Of a DNA stretch of 64,000 nt, positions 43,513 to 52,469 are shown piece after piece. The stretch lies in contig JAGZJZ010000021.1 of NCBI GenBank assembly GCA_018365455.1, positions 55,454-119,453 of the forward strand, read 5' to 3'. The first letter of the stretch is position 1. Every line of letters begins with the position of its first letter. The notes below the pieces were generated by a model. That model saw only the letters and a program-made list of their open reading frames with translations, made no database searches and was not told the origin of the DNA. The DNA comes from Clostridiales bacterium (GTDB lineage: Bacteria; Bacillota; Clostridia; Lachnospirales; Lachnospiraceae). Made by a program: the position numbers and the translations under genes.

Positions 43513-44955
43513 ATGGAATCTATTTGGAGTAAAACAGCAGAAGTAACAGCGATGCCGTCCCTTGCGGATAACCTGGAAACAGAGGTGGCTGTAATCGGCG
43601 GAGGTATGGCAGGGATATTAATTGCATATTTTCTACAGCAGGAAGGCAAAAAAGTAATTGTATTTGAAGCATCCAGGGTAGGAAGCGGGCAGACGAAGAA
43701 TACAACTGCTAAGATTTCATCCTCTCATAACCTGATCTACCACAAGCTGATTAGTGAACTGGGGATTGAGAAGGCGAGACAATATGCACTTGCAAATCAG
43801 AAAGCGATCAAGGCTTATCAAAATCTGATTGATAAATATCAGATTCACTGTCATTTTCAGGAACTGCCGTCCTATCTTTATTCGGTATCCAAATCTGAGA
43901 GTCTGGAAGCAGAGGTTAAAGCGGCACAGAAATTGGGGATACACGCAGAATTCACGACCCAGACAGAACTGCCCTACCCAGTTGCAGGAGCAGCAAAATT
44001 TTATGGTCAGGCGCAGTTTCACCCGTTAGAATTTCTGGATGCAATAATAAAAGAACTTACGATTTACGAAAATACAAAAGTAAAAAGTGTGGAGGGACGG
44101 GAGATTGTTACCGACTCCTATGTAATCCATGCGGAACAGATTGTATTTGCCACACATTACCCGTTTATCAATGTTCCGGGATATTATTTTATGCGGATGC
44201 ACCAGGAGAGAAGCTATGTACTGGCTCTTGAAAATGCAGTCCGTTTAGACGGTATGTATCTGGGAGTTGATAAAGATAACAGCTTTTCTTACCGCAATTA
44301 CGAGGACCTGCTTTTAATTGGAGACAGCGGTCACCGTACAGGGGAAAATAAAGCAGGAGGATGTTATCAGAAACTGTGGGAAGAAGCTTCTAAATACTGG
44401 CCCGAAAGCCGTGTATTCGCTTCCTGGTCTGCACAAGATTGTATGACTTTGGATGGGATTCCCTATATCGGGCAGTATTCCAGCCAGACTCCGGACTGGT
44501 ATGTAGCAACTGGATTTGGAAAGTGGGGAATGACTTCCTCTATGGTTTCCGCAATGCTGATATCCGATTTGATTATGAAGCGGGAAAATCCTTTTATGGA
44601 GGTATTTTCTCCCCAGCGTTTCCACCTGTCTGCTTCTGCTAAGAATGTAGTTACGGATGGATATAAGGCAGCAAAGGGCATTTTGTATGAAAATCTTAAG
44701 ATACCCAAAGAGAATATCGAAGAACTTCCGCTGTCACATGGCGGGATTGTAGAATACGAAGGGAAAAAAGCCGGTGTCTATAAAAATGCAGAAGGGGAAG
44801 TATTTATCGTGGATACCAGATGTCCCCATCTGGGATGCCAGTTAGAATGGAACCCGGATGAACTGTCTTGGGACTGTCCCTGTCACGGATCCCGGTTTGA
44901 TTACAAAGGGAACCTCATAGACAATCCGGCACAAGAGAATCTAAGTACGGAGTAA
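43513..44955 (+). CDS. FAD-dependent oxidoreductase fused to a Rieske [2Fe-2S] domain
   Basis: 480-residue two-domain protein. Residues 1-380 form a DAO-type flavoprotein: VAVIGGGMAGILIAYFLQQ (FAD Rossmann loop), EASRVGSGQTKNTTAKISSS, and ATGFGKWGMTSSMVSAMLIS. Residues 400-480 are a Rieske domain with both cluster motifs, CPHLGC (about 436) and CPCHGS (about 454), so the four ligands Cys-His/Cys-His are complete. Similar fusions exist in Bacillus (YhfW group). Substrate unknown. AAGGTGAG precedes the ATG, 46 bp after sigG. No membrane segment or Tat signal is visible, so it should be cytoplasmic. Confidence 0.9.
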   Translation: MESIWSKTAEVTAMPSLADNLETEVAVIGGGMAGILIAYFLQQEGKKVIVFEASRVGSGQTKNTTAKISSSHNLIYHKLISELGIEKARQYALANQKAIKAYQNLIDKYQIHCHFQELPSYLYSVSKSESLEAEVKAAQKLGIHAEFTTQTELPYPVAGAAKFYGQAQFHPLEFLDAIIKELTIYENTKVKSVEGREIVTDSYVIHAEQIVFATHYPFINVPGYYFMRMHQERSYVLALENAVRLDGMYLGVDKDNSFSYRNYEDLLLIGDSGHRTGENKAGGCYQKLWEEASKYWPESRVFASWSAQDCMTLDGIPYIGQYSSQTPDWYVATGFGKWGMTSSMVSAMLISDLIMKRENPFMEVFSPQRFHLSASAKNVVTDGYKAAKGILYENLKIPKENIEELPLSHGGIVEYEGKKAGVYKNAEGEVFIVDTRCPHLGCQLEWNPDELSWDCPCHGSRFDYKGNLIDNPAQENLSTE

Positions 44956-44975
44956 ATACAAAAAGGGGAATAAAA

Positions 44976-46010
44976 ATGAAAAAGATCCGGCAGTATCTGA
45001 CTATACCCAGAAAAAGTTTCCATGGGGAGAAAAAGAAAAAAAGTTTTTTTGAAGGATGGTATTTGAAGCATCAGGCGGGGAGCGAATCCTTAAGTTTTAT
45101 CCCGGCTTTTCACATCGATGAACAAGGAAACCGTTCGGCTTCCATTCAGGTTATAACCAATGATGAATCCTTTTACACAGAGTTTCCGGCTGAGTACTTT
45201 TATGCCAGTCCTATAAACTTTTATTGCCGGATCGGAAAAAACACCTTTTCCGAAAAAGGAATCATACTGGATATTAAAACGAAGGACTTAAGGGTGATCG
45301 GAAAGATAAGATACGGTGAACTGAGAACTCCCAGAAAGGACATAATGGGACCGTTTCGGTTTGCGCCGTTTATGCAGTGTAATCATGGTGTACTCAGCAT
45401 GCATCATGAATTGACGGGAACGGTTGTTGTTAATGGACACAGGTATGATTTTTCAGGCGGTACCGGTTATATAGAAAAAGACTGGGGAAGCAGTTTCCCA
45501 AGTGAATATTTTTGGACTGCGTGCAGCTGGAATGGCGGTGCCGCCGGAGACCTGATGCTGTCTCTGGCAAAAATACCTTTTTTAAAAGGAAGTTTTACCG
45601 GATGTATCTGCTGTATAATGCATGGTGGTAAAGAGTATCGGCTGGCTACCTACCGGGGGGTTCGAATCCTGATTTTTAACGATCAGGAGGCACTGATCCG
45701 CCAGGGTAAATACTGGCTTCATGCCGAAGTCATTAAGCAGAATCCCTCTGATCTGAAAGCTCCAGTCAAGGGCAGCATGGGCAGGGCAGTGAAAGAGAGC
45801 TTAAGCTGTGAAATGCGATACCGTTTTTGGAAAAGGGATGAATTAATCTTTGATGTTATCAGCCCTCAGGCAAGCCTGGAAGTAATGAAGGATAAAGTAT
45901 GGAACAAAAAGCGTTCCATACTTTCTATTGAAGCAGTACCGCAGACCTGTCTGCGGTATGCAAGGGGTATAAGCTTGAAAGTTTCCTGTATCTGTAAAAG
46001 CAGGAAGTAA
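44976..46010 (+). CDS. Tocopherol-cyclase-like protein
   Basis: 344-residue protein matching the bacterial branch of the tocopherol cyclase family: FHGEKKKKSFFEGWYLKHQ at the start, FIPAFHIDEQGNRSASIQVI, GPFRFAPFMQCNHGVLSMHH, and YIEKDWGSSFPSEYFWTACS near residue 165, the motif best conserved with plant VTE1. Real tocopherol synthesis is not expected in a Firmicute, so the substrate (perhaps a lipid or isoprenoid) is unknown. It starts 20 bp after the FAD/Rieske gene, after AAAAGGGG, and is probably co-transcribed with it. Confidence 0.8.
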   Translation: MKKIRQYLTIPRKSFHGEKKKKSFFEGWYLKHQAGSESLSFIPAFHIDEQGNRSASIQVITNDESFYTEFPAEYFYASPINFYCRIGKNTFSEKGIILDIKTKDLRVIGKIRYGELRTPRKDIMGPFRFAPFMQCNHGVLSMHHELTGTVVVNGHRYDFSGGTGYIEKDWGSSFPSEYFWTACSWNGGAAGDLMLSLAKIPFLKGSFTGCICCIMHGGKEYRLATYRGVRILIFNDQEALIRQGKYWLHAEVIKQNPSDLKAPVKGSMGRAVKESLSCEMRYRFWKRDELIFDVISPQASLEVMKDKVWNKKRSILSIEAVPQTCLRYARGISLKVSCICKSRK

Positions 46011-46011
46011 A

Positions 46012-46135
46012 AATGCAGCGGCGAAATGGAAGAAAACAGCAGGAGCAAGCGGATATCAGGTGTACCGTGTATCCTCTAAATCATAAGACCTATTATGGAT
46101 CTTATAGTGCAATTAAGAAAGTTACCGTAAAATAA
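46012..46135 (+). pseudogene. Decayed fibronectin type III fragment of a surface protein
   Basis: Frame 1 reads AAKWKKTAGASGYQVYRVSS before a stop at 46084-46086; frame 2 then reads NHKTYYGSYSAIKKVTVK to a stop at 46133-46135. These are the beginning and the very end of the fibronectin-III-like module found at the C-terminus of many Lachnospiraceae surface proteins (WKKxxGAxGYxVYR ... GKTYYGSYS). About 50 residues between them and the whole N-terminal part are missing, and the frame shifts, so this is a remnant left by deletion. A terminator-like hairpin follows at 46152-46188. Confidence 0.7.
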
Positions 46136-46151
46136 TCGTTTCATAGCTAAC

Positions 46152-46193
46152 GGGCCATTGTCTGTGTATCATGTACAGGCAGTGGCTCCTTTC
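46152..46193 (+). terminator. Terminator-like hairpin after the fibronectin fragment
   Basis: GGGCCATTGTCTGT (46152-46165) pairs with ACAGGCAGTGGCTC (46175-46188) through G-U pairs. The following T run is weak (CCTTTCC). Confidence 0.55.
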
Positions 46194-46218
46194 CGTCTGA
46201 TACCCCGTAGAATAGACC

Positions 46219-46247
46219 TTTACGCTTTCTGCTTCGGCGGGTATAAT
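46219..46247 (+). promoter_or_regulatory. Promoter of the amidohydrolase gene
   Basis: TTTACG at 46219-46224 and a perfect TATAAT at 46242-46247 are 17 bases apart, 55 bases before the ATG at 46302. Confidence 0.6.
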
Positions 46248-46301
46248 AGAACAGGCAGACAGATAAATCTGTCAGAAAAAAGTCCGGAAGGTGATTGCAG
46301 A

Positions 46302-47900
46302 ATGAATACAATGAGAATTACACAATGTCTCTTTCAGGACGGAACATTCCATACTCTGAAAGAAGAAGGGGAGAGTTACCGTTATATGGGAGTTACCGAT
46401 GGCAAAATCAGCTATCTTGGCGATTTAAAACCACATGGGTATGAAAAAGAGATTTCCCTGGAGGGCGCGCATATCTATCCGTCAATGACAGATGGGCATC
46501 TGCATCTGATGTATACCATGGTGCTGGGTGCAGACAGTATTACGGTGTGCCATATTCAAAACGGCAGAATATCTCCCGATAATCTGGGAGCTGCAGGAAA
46601 GCTGATAAGGGAAGAATGCAGGAAGAGAACCGGACAAAACATACTTGTGGCGAATCAATACATTGCCTCCGCGATGGCAGAAAAGCGGCTTCCCAACAGA
46701 CAGGAACTGGATGACTGGGCAGATGGAAAAAAAATCGTTGTTTACAATATAGACGGGCACAGCAGCAGCATGTCAACAGCACTGCTAAAAGAACTGCATA
46801 TTTACAAAGAGGGTCATACCGGGATTCTGACAGGCATAGACCACGAAAATATCCAGGGACCGGTGATGGAGCTGATTGGAAAATCAGTGACGCCTGCTGC
46901 CTGGGCAAGAGGTGTTGGAAGCTTTACCAATCTCTGTATAAAATATGGAATCGGCACCGTCTGTGCAATGGATGGAAATGGGGATGAAAAAAGGGATAAA
47001 CAAACAGAGCTTTTGGCTAAAATAGCGTCCCATATGGAAATTGGTGTACGCCTCTATCCCCAGTTTATGGACTTAAACAAGGCTCGTTCATACCGCAGAT
47101 ATCAGAAGACACCCCGGGTTGGAGGATGCGGACAATGGGAAATGGACGGCTCAGTTGGTTCCCGCAGTGCAGCGTTTTACAGCCCTTATAAAGACTCAAA
47201 TAAGTGCAGCGACTGCTATTATAAAGCAGAAGAAATCACTGAAAAATTAATAGAAGCAGACGCGGCAGGATTCCAAATCAGCAGCCATGCAATAGGGGAA
47301 AAGGCAATAGACATTCTGCTGGACGGTTATGACCGTTTTTGCCCGAGGCGGATGCACCGCATAGATCATTTTGAATTTCCCTCAAAAGAAGCTGTAAAGC
47401 GCGTTATGGATAAGAACTTGGCATTGGTCGTACAGCCAGGTTTTGCCTGGATGGATCAATATTATTTGAAAAGCTACAAGCAGGCATTGACGGACAGCGT
47501 GATCCGGCAGCAGATTCCACTTCGCACGTTGATGGAAAATGGAATCTGCATCTGCGGCTCCAGTGATGCTCCGGTACAGAGTATCAATCCCTTTATCCAG
47601 ATGCTTGGTATGATTGATTATACCATACCGGAAGAATCCTTGAACATGTACCAGGCCCTTTGTACCTATACCAGGAACCCGGCGAAAATGCTGGGGGAAG
47701 AAAAGGAATTGGGGACATTAGAAGTGGGAAAACGGGCAAACTTCATGGTGTCGGACCGGGATCTGTTAAAACTTAACAAAGACAATATCACGCAGGCAGA
47801 AATGAAAAGCCTTTATCTGGATGGGAAAAAGTGTAAAGAAAAAAAGGGCACAATCTTAGAACTTGCCAGGATGATGGCAGGCAGAAAACACAAAATATAG
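46302..47900 (+). CDS. YtcJ-like metal-dependent amidohydrolase
   Basis: 532-residue member of the amidohydrolase_3 group. Metal site: TDGHLHLMYTMVLGADSITV near residue 65 (HxH), then ISSHAIGEKAIDILLDGYDR and HRIDHFEFPSKEAVKRV (His pair), and the Asp motif CICGSSDAPVQSINPF near 425; the end NPAKMLGEEKELGTLEVGKR with ANFMVSDRDLLKL is the standard C-terminal beta-sandwich return. Substrate not predictable (an N-acyl or cyclic amide). ATG 46302 is chosen, seven bases after GGAAGGTGA; upstream codons back to 46158 cover the promoter. Confidence 0.87.
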   Translation: MNTMRITQCLFQDGTFHTLKEEGESYRYMGVTDGKISYLGDLKPHGYEKEISLEGAHIYPSMTDGHLHLMYTMVLGADSITVCHIQNGRISPDNLGAAGKLIREECRKRTGQNILVANQYIASAMAEKRLPNRQELDDWADGKKIVVYNIDGHSSSMSTALLKELHIYKEGHTGILTGIDHENIQGPVMELIGKSVTPAAWARGVGSFTNLCIKYGIGTVCAMDGNGDEKRDKQTELLAKIASHMEIGVRLYPQFMDLNKARSYRRYQKTPRVGGCGQWEMDGSVGSRSAAFYSPYKDSNKCSDCYYKAEEITEKLIEADAAGFQISSHAIGEKAIDILLDGYDRFCPRRMHRIDHFEFPSKEAVKRVMDKNLALVVQPGFAWMDQYYLKSYKQALTDSVIRQQIPLRTLMENGICICGSSDAPVQSINPFIQMLGMIDYTIPEESLNMYQALCTYTRNPAKMLGEEKELGTLEVGKRANFMVSDRDLLKLNKDNITQAEMKSLYLDGKKCKEKKGTILELARMMAGRKHKI

Positions 47901-48032
47901 AAACAAAGAACTATTAAATAGGAAGAAACACCGGATAAATGGAAGCGTTTTGCATTCATTTATAATTCCAGGAAATAATAAAAATATCAGTAAAAACAGA
48001 AAGGTTTCATGAGTTAGCATTTTACTACTTTA

Positions 48033-48050
48033 TCTTAATACAATCTTAAT
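48033..48050 (+). promoter_or_regulatory. Candidate operator for an OmpR-family regulator
   Basis: TCTTAAT occurs at 48033-48039 and again at 48044-48050, a direct repeat with the 11-bp step preferred by OmpR/KdpE/PhoB-type regulators. A KdpE-like regulator is encoded 3.5 kb downstream in the same cluster. Confidence 0.4.
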
Positions 48051-48180
48051 GGAAAATCATTAATATATATGCATTTTTAATATAGAAAACAGATAAATTA
48101 TCACCGCCTTAACGGATAGTTTATTATAATTAGAACTTGCAGCAGGATGATTTTTTGTTAAAATTTTAAAGTGCATATAA

Positions 48181-48221
48181 GAGCGTAAGCTGTGGAAAAG
48201 CAATTTTAAACACGCTCCAGA
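48181..48221 (-). repeat. Dispersed GAGCGTGTTT repeat, copy F
   Basis: On the minus strand reads GGAGCGTGTTTAAAATTGCT, then TTTCCACAGCTTACGCTC. It lies in the leader of the TrkH/KtrB gene. Confidence 0.65.
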
Positions 48222-48240
48222 TGGAAAGGACATAAATAAA

Positions 48241-49584
48241 ATGCTGAAGCTATTGTATAAAAGATTAACTCAAACCCAGATGATTGCAGTTGGGTTTCTT
48301 ACCATCATATTGGCGGGAGCTCTTCTTTTGACCCTTCCGATTTCCAGCAAGGATGGCCAGATGACGAATTTCCTGGATGCTTTTTTTACAGCAACTTCAG
48401 CTTCCTGCGTTACCGGACTGGTTGTGAATAATACAGTGGAAAAATGGTCATTGTTTGGACAGCTGGTTATCCTTGGTATGATTCAGATCGGTGGACTGGG
48501 CTTCATGACCATAGGCGTATTTTTTTCTATTATATTAAGAAGAAAAATAGGACTTAGAACCAGAGGGATTCTGCAGGAAAGTGTAAATACCATGCAGATT
48601 GGCGGTATTGTACGTCTGGCTAAAAAGATTATTATTGGTACGGTCTTTTTTGAAGGGCTGGGAGCGATCTTATTAAGCATTCGGTTTATACCGGAGTTTG
48701 GAGTGCTGCGGGGCAGTTTTTACGGGATATTCCATTCCATTTCCGCATTCTGTAATGCCGGATTTGATCTGATGGGAAAAGAAATCCCCTATGCTTCCTT
48801 TACAGGGTATTATGATGACTGGATTATAAACCTGACGATTATGACATTAATCGTTGTGGGAGGTATCGGCTTTCTGGTATGGGATGATGTATGGACTCAT
48901 AAATGGAAATTCCGGCAATATAAACTCCATACGAAAATTGTAATATCGGCAACGTTTGTTTTGATATTCGGAGGGGCAGTATTATTTTACTTATTCGAAA
49001 ACAGTCATCTCATCAGTGATATGTCACCCAGCGGTAAAATATTAAGTTCCCTGTTCAGCTCGGTTACGGCGAGAACTGCAGGCTTTAATACGGTGGATAC
49101 GGCAGCACTTCAGGACAGCAGCAAGCTGCTCACCATTGTACTGATGTTCATCGGCGGAAGCCCGGGGTCTACCGCAGGAGGCATCAAAACGACTACTCTG
49201 GTAGTTATGATCTTCTATTTAAGGGAAAATATTACACAGAACCGCTGTTGTAATATCTATGGCAGAAGATTAAGTGATGATGTGATTAAGAAAGCAAGCG
49301 CCGTATTGTGCACCAACCTGTTTCTGTCGATCGGTGCCGTTATACTGATCACTGCTATACAGCCGATACCAATGTCAGATGTTTTGCTTGAGGTATTTTC
49401 AGCAATTGGTACCGTTGGAATGTCTACGGGAATTACCAGGGATTTAAATGCATTTTCAAAGATAATCATTATTTTCCTCATGTACTGCGGGCGAATCGGC
49501 AGTTTGTCGTTTGCATTGTCATTACGGGGAAATAAGAAAACAACGCCGGTAGTTCAGCCGGTTGAACAAATTACCATAGGATAA
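48241..49584 (+). CDS. ktrB: Potassium uptake channel subunit, TrkH/KtrB family
   Basis: Membrane subunit of a Ktr/Trk potassium transporter, 447 residues, with four repeated membrane-pore-membrane units. The pore loops carry the selectivity glycines: TATSASCVTGLVV, SAFCNAGFDLM, VTARTAGFNTVD and SAIGTVGMSTGIT. The gating loop region GSPGSTAGGIKTTTLVV lies in the third unit. GGAAAGGA precedes the ATG. It is followed 19 bp later by its regulatory subunit gene and then by a KdpDE-like pair. Confidence 0.93.
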   Translation: MLKLLYKRLTQTQMIAVGFLTIILAGALLLTLPISSKDGQMTNFLDAFFTATSASCVTGLVVNNTVEKWSLFGQLVILGMIQIGGLGFMTIGVFFSIILRRKIGLRTRGILQESVNTMQIGGIVRLAKKIIIGTVFFEGLGAILLSIRFIPEFGVLRGSFYGIFHSISAFCNAGFDLMGKEIPYASFTGYYDDWIINLTIMTLIVVGGIGFLVWDDVWTHKWKFRQYKLHTKIVISATFVLIFGGAVLFYLFENSHLISDMSPSGKILSSLFSSVTARTAGFNTVDTAALQDSSKLLTIVLMFIGGSPGSTAGGIKTTTLVVMIFYLRENITQNRCCNIYGRRLSDDVIKKASAVLCTNLFLSIGAVILITAIQPIPMSDVLLEVFSAIGTVGMSTGITRDLNAFSKIIIIFLMYCGRIGSLSFALSLRGNKKTTPVVQPVEQITIG

Positions 49585-49603
49585 AGGAGCAGGTGATACA
49601 AAT

Positions 49604-50257
49604 ATGAAGACAATACTAATCATTGGAATGGGCAGATTTGGACATCATTTATGTATTAATTTTTCAAAAATGAATAATGAGGTTATGATTATCGATAAGG
49701 ATGAAGATAAGGTATCGGATCTTCTTCCCTATGCAACGACGGCAAAGGTGGGCGACTGTACCAATGAGGAGGTTTTAAAAAGCCTTGGAATCAGTAATTT
49801 CGACCTGTGTTTTATCTGCATCGGTTCTAATTTCCAGAGCAGCCTGGAGATTACCAGCCTGGTAAAAGAAATGGGCGGCAAATATGTTGTCAGCAAAGCA
49901 AACAGGGATATTCATGCCAAGTTCCTTCTTCGAAACGGAGCAGATGAGGTCGTTTATCCGGACCGTGATATCGCTGAGAAGATTGCAGTTCGCCATAGTG
50001 CCAATCACGTATTTGACTATGTGGAGTTGACAGAAGGGTATTCCATTTTAGAGATCCCGCCGCTTCCGTCCTGGGTTGGCAAGAGTATCAAACAGGTGGA
50101 TGTCCGTGCCAAATATCATGTGAGCATTCTGGGAATCAAGGTTGAACGGGATGTTAAATTACTGCCCCATGCAGATTATGTCCTGACCGGCAATGAGCAT
50201 CTGATGATTATCGGGCAGAGAAATGATATTGACAGGATATTGGCAAATATCCAATAA
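49604..50257 (+). CDS. ktrA: Potassium uptake regulatory subunit, TrkA/KtrA
   Basis: Cytosolic RCK protein of 217 residues that gates KtrB as an octameric ring. RCK_N domain with the nucleotide loop LIIGMGRFGHHLCINFSKM and the acidic residue in VMIIDKDEDKV; RCK_C domain from about 135 (LTEGYSILEIPPLPSWVGKS ... HLMIIGQRNDIDRIL), the part that binds cyclic-di-AMP in some homologues. AAGGAG precedes the ATG. One membrane subunit plus one RCK subunit form a complete Ktr system. Confidence 0.94.
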   Translation: MKTILIIGMGRFGHHLCINFSKMNNEVMIIDKDEDKVSDLLPYATTAKVGDCTNEEVLKSLGISNFDLCFICIGSNFQSSLEITSLVKEMGGKYVVSKANRDIHAKFLLRNGADEVVYPDRDIAEKIAVRHSANHVFDYVELTEGYSILEIPPLPSWVGKSIKQVDVRAKYHVSILGIKVERDVKLLPHADYVLTGNEHLMIIGQRNDIDRILANIQ

Positions 50258-50318
50258 CATGTTAGAATAGGAAGAAAGAAGGAATCGGAAAATTCACCAG
50301 TCGGCAAAGAGGTTTGGA

Positions 50319-51746
50319 ATGGATAAAAAAATATATCTTCAGCATTTGAAATATATTGGCAGAGTCGTGGCTATTGTTGCAGGTACGACTCTTTTTTCCG
50401 TTCTGTTAAACAGTGCAGGAATTGCAAAAGAAAATACTTTGATGATTTATATGATCGGAGTTCTCCTTACAACGGCATATACCAATGGCTACCAGTATGG
50501 AGTTGCAGTTTCTTTCATCAGTGTCATGTCATTCAACTTCTTCTTTACGGCTCCGCTGCATACGTTTCAGATTGCAGATATTAATGATATTGTCCTGATT
50601 ATCATTTTTCTGATCGCATCCCTTATTTCTTATAATTTGACTGTAAAATTCCAGAAGCAGCTGCTGATTGCACAGAAAAATGAACAGGCTGCAAGGCTTT
50701 TACATGAAATGTCTAAAAGCTTTATCAATGTTACGGGAAAAGAAAATATCGTTCGGCTTGGAATCCGCTATATCTTTGAACATACGAAGTTTGAAAGTGA
50801 AGTGGAACTGATCGGAGACAAAAGTGTGGAGCTGCGGGATAAAAATCACAGGTTCGGTGATTATATGATGGTGCCCATAATCGGGTTGGAAAAACAGTTG
50901 GGTGTGCTAAAAGTATATAACCGGAATCAGGGGCTCTCCATAGAACAGGAACTTTTGATCAAGACGGCGGCAAACCAGATTGGAATTGCACTGGATCGTG
51001 AACTGGTCTACCAGCAGCAGGAGCAGATCAAAGTGGAGATGGAACGGGAACATATGAAAAGCCGCATGCTGCGCAGTATTTCCCACGATTTTCGAACACC
51101 CCTGACGGGAATTATTGGTGACTGCGGTTTGATTCTGGATTCTGAGAAATTAGAGAAGGACAACATCCAGATACTTGCGGCTGATATTAATGAGCAGGCG
51201 CTGTGGCTTATGAAAATGATGGAAAATATTCTGAATATGACCAAAATTGAAAGCGGCAGCCTTCACATTAATAAACAGCCGGAAGTAATCGATGATATTA
51301 TCTATGAGGCGGCAAGCCATATCAGAGACCTGCATCAAAAACGGAAATTTACAGTCTCCCTTCCGGATGAGGTGATCGTGGCGAAAATGGATGGGAAGAT
51401 GATGGTTCAGGTAATGATCAATCTCCTGGATAATGCAATGAAGCACACAAAAGAGGGTGGGCGCATATCGGTCCTTGCCAGCTTCCGTAACAAGAAAGTC
51501 TTTATACAGGTTGAAGATGATGGGGAAGGCATAGCGGAAAATATGATGGGAAAGCTGTTTGATGAATTTGTTACATCTGCAAGCGGCGACTCCAAACAAA
51601 AGCAGGGCATAGGCCTGGGGCTGGCGATCTGTAAGGCAGTGGTCACAGAACACGGCGGTGAAATATGGGCAGAGAATAAACCGGGCGGAGGCGCCAGACT
51701 GACATTTTGGTTACATGCAGAAAGGGTGAATGCAGATGGAAGATAA
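50319..51746 (+). CDS. KdpD-like sensor histidine kinase lacking the N-terminal KdpD/Usp domains
   Basis: 475 residues. It starts directly with the four-span DUF4118 membrane module of KdpD (SVMSFNFFFTAPLHTFQI), then a GAF-like segment, the dimerisation helix with phosphoacceptor His (RSISHDFRTPLTGIIGDCGL) and the HATPase domain (INLLDNAMKHTKEGG, EDDGEGIAENM, GIGLGLAICKAVVTEHGG). Full KdpD is about 900 residues with an N-terminal KdpD domain and a Usp domain; both are missing, and the start with AAGAGG upstream looks genuine. It is probably a potassium or turgor sensor for the Ktr genes before it. Confidence 0.9.
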   Translation: MDKKIYLQHLKYIGRVVAIVAGTTLFSVLLNSAGIAKENTLMIYMIGVLLTTAYTNGYQYGVAVSFISVMSFNFFFTAPLHTFQIADINDIVLIIIFLIASLISYNLTVKFQKQLLIAQKNEQAARLLHEMSKSFINVTGKENIVRLGIRYIFEHTKFESEVELIGDKSVELRDKNHRFGDYMMVPIIGLEKQLGVLKVYNRNQGLSIEQELLIKTAANQIGIALDRELVYQQQEQIKVEMEREHMKSRMLRSISHDFRTPLTGIIGDCGLILDSEKLEKDNIQILAADINEQALWLMKMMENILNMTKIESGSLHINKQPEVIDDIIYEAASHIRDLHQKRKFTVSLPDEVIVAKMDGKMMVQVMINLLDNAMKHTKEGGRISVLASFRNKKVFIQVEDDGEGIAENMMGKLFDEFVTSASGDSKQKQGIGLGLAICKAVVTEHGGEIWAENKPGGGARLTFWLHAERVNADGR

Positions 51747-52428
51747 GAAAAATATACTAATAGTGGAAGATGATAAATACATTATTAACTTTATCTCAAT
51801 GAGCCTGAAGAAAGAGGGGTACCGGTACTGTGTGGCAAAAGAAGTACAGGATGCCGTAAGCCTGTTCTATGCCAACCGTCCCGATATGATCATTTTAGAT
51901 CTGGGACTTCCGGACGGAGATGGCATGCAGGTCATTGAGAAAGTCAGGGAAGTATCCGAAGTGCCCATAATTGTTGTTTCTGCACGGCAAGAAGAACAAG
52001 AGAAGATACGGGCACTGGATGCGGGAGCCGATGACTATGTAACAAAACCTTTTTATATGGGAGAGTTGATGGCTAGAGTCAGAGCTGCACTTCGTAAACG
52101 CACCGGAGGTGTGGAAAAAGTCCAGGAAGAAATCTTCCGGTGTGATTATCTCACGGTGGATAACGAAGCACATAAGGTTCTGATCGATGAAAAAGAAATC
52201 CATCTGACTCCAATAGAGTTTAAGATTCTGAATTTATTAATTGAAAACAGGGGCAAGGTCCTTACCCATAATTATATTCTTCATCAGATCTGGGGGTATA
52301 CAGAAGGCATTGAACCCGGGAATCTGAGAGTGTTCATGGCAACTCTTCGAAGAAAGATCGAAAAGGATCCTGCCGATCCCAGATTTATTCTGACAGAAGT
52401 GGGAGTAGGGTATCGTTTTACATCGTAA
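51736..52428 (+). CDS. KdpE-like response regulator, OmpR family
   Basis: 230 residues. Receiver domain (ILIVEDDKYIINFISMSLKK; phosphoacceptor Asp in DMIILDLGLPDGDGM; VVSARQEEQEKIRALDAGAD; Lys in DYVTKPFYMGELMARV) and a C-terminal winged helix (LTPIEFKILNLLIENRGKVL ... LRRKIEKDPADPRFILTEVG). ATG 51736, eight bases after AAAGGGTG, overlaps the kinase gene by 11 bp, so translation is coupled. No kdpFABC genes are present here; the probable target is the Ktr promoter region around 48033. Confidence 0.93.
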   Translation: MEDKKNILIVEDDKYIINFISMSLKKEGYRYCVAKEVQDAVSLFYANRPDMIILDLGLPDGDGMQVIEKVREVSEVPIIVVSARQEEQEKIRALDAGADDYVTKPFYMGELMARVRAALRKRTGGVEKVQEEIFRCDYLTVDNEAHKVLIDEKEIHLTPIEFKILNLLIENRGKVLTHNYILHQIWGYTEGIEPGNLRVFMATLRRKIEKDPADPRFILTEVGVGYRFTS

Positions 52429-52469
52429 AACAGTCCTAGTGCTCCATCCGGCCAGAAACGATAGCAGCA

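Larger units (their letters stand above)
47901..48240 (+). other. Intergenic region before the potassium uptake genes
   Basis: AT-rich. Contains a candidate OmpR-type operator (48033-48050) and a minus-strand copy of the GAGCGTGTTT repeat. I looked for a cyclic-di-AMP riboswitch, often found before Ktr genes, and could not recognise one. Confidence 0.5.

Noticed and set aside
46158..46301. N-terminal extension of the amidohydrolase
   Set aside because: These codons cover a good promoter and hairpin; the ATG at 46302 has a strong ribosome-binding site and the family's normal start.
47901..48240. Possible cyclic-di-AMP riboswitch before ktrB
   Set aside because: I could not find the conserved riboswitch segments; only a repeat copy and a direct-repeat operator candidate are visible.
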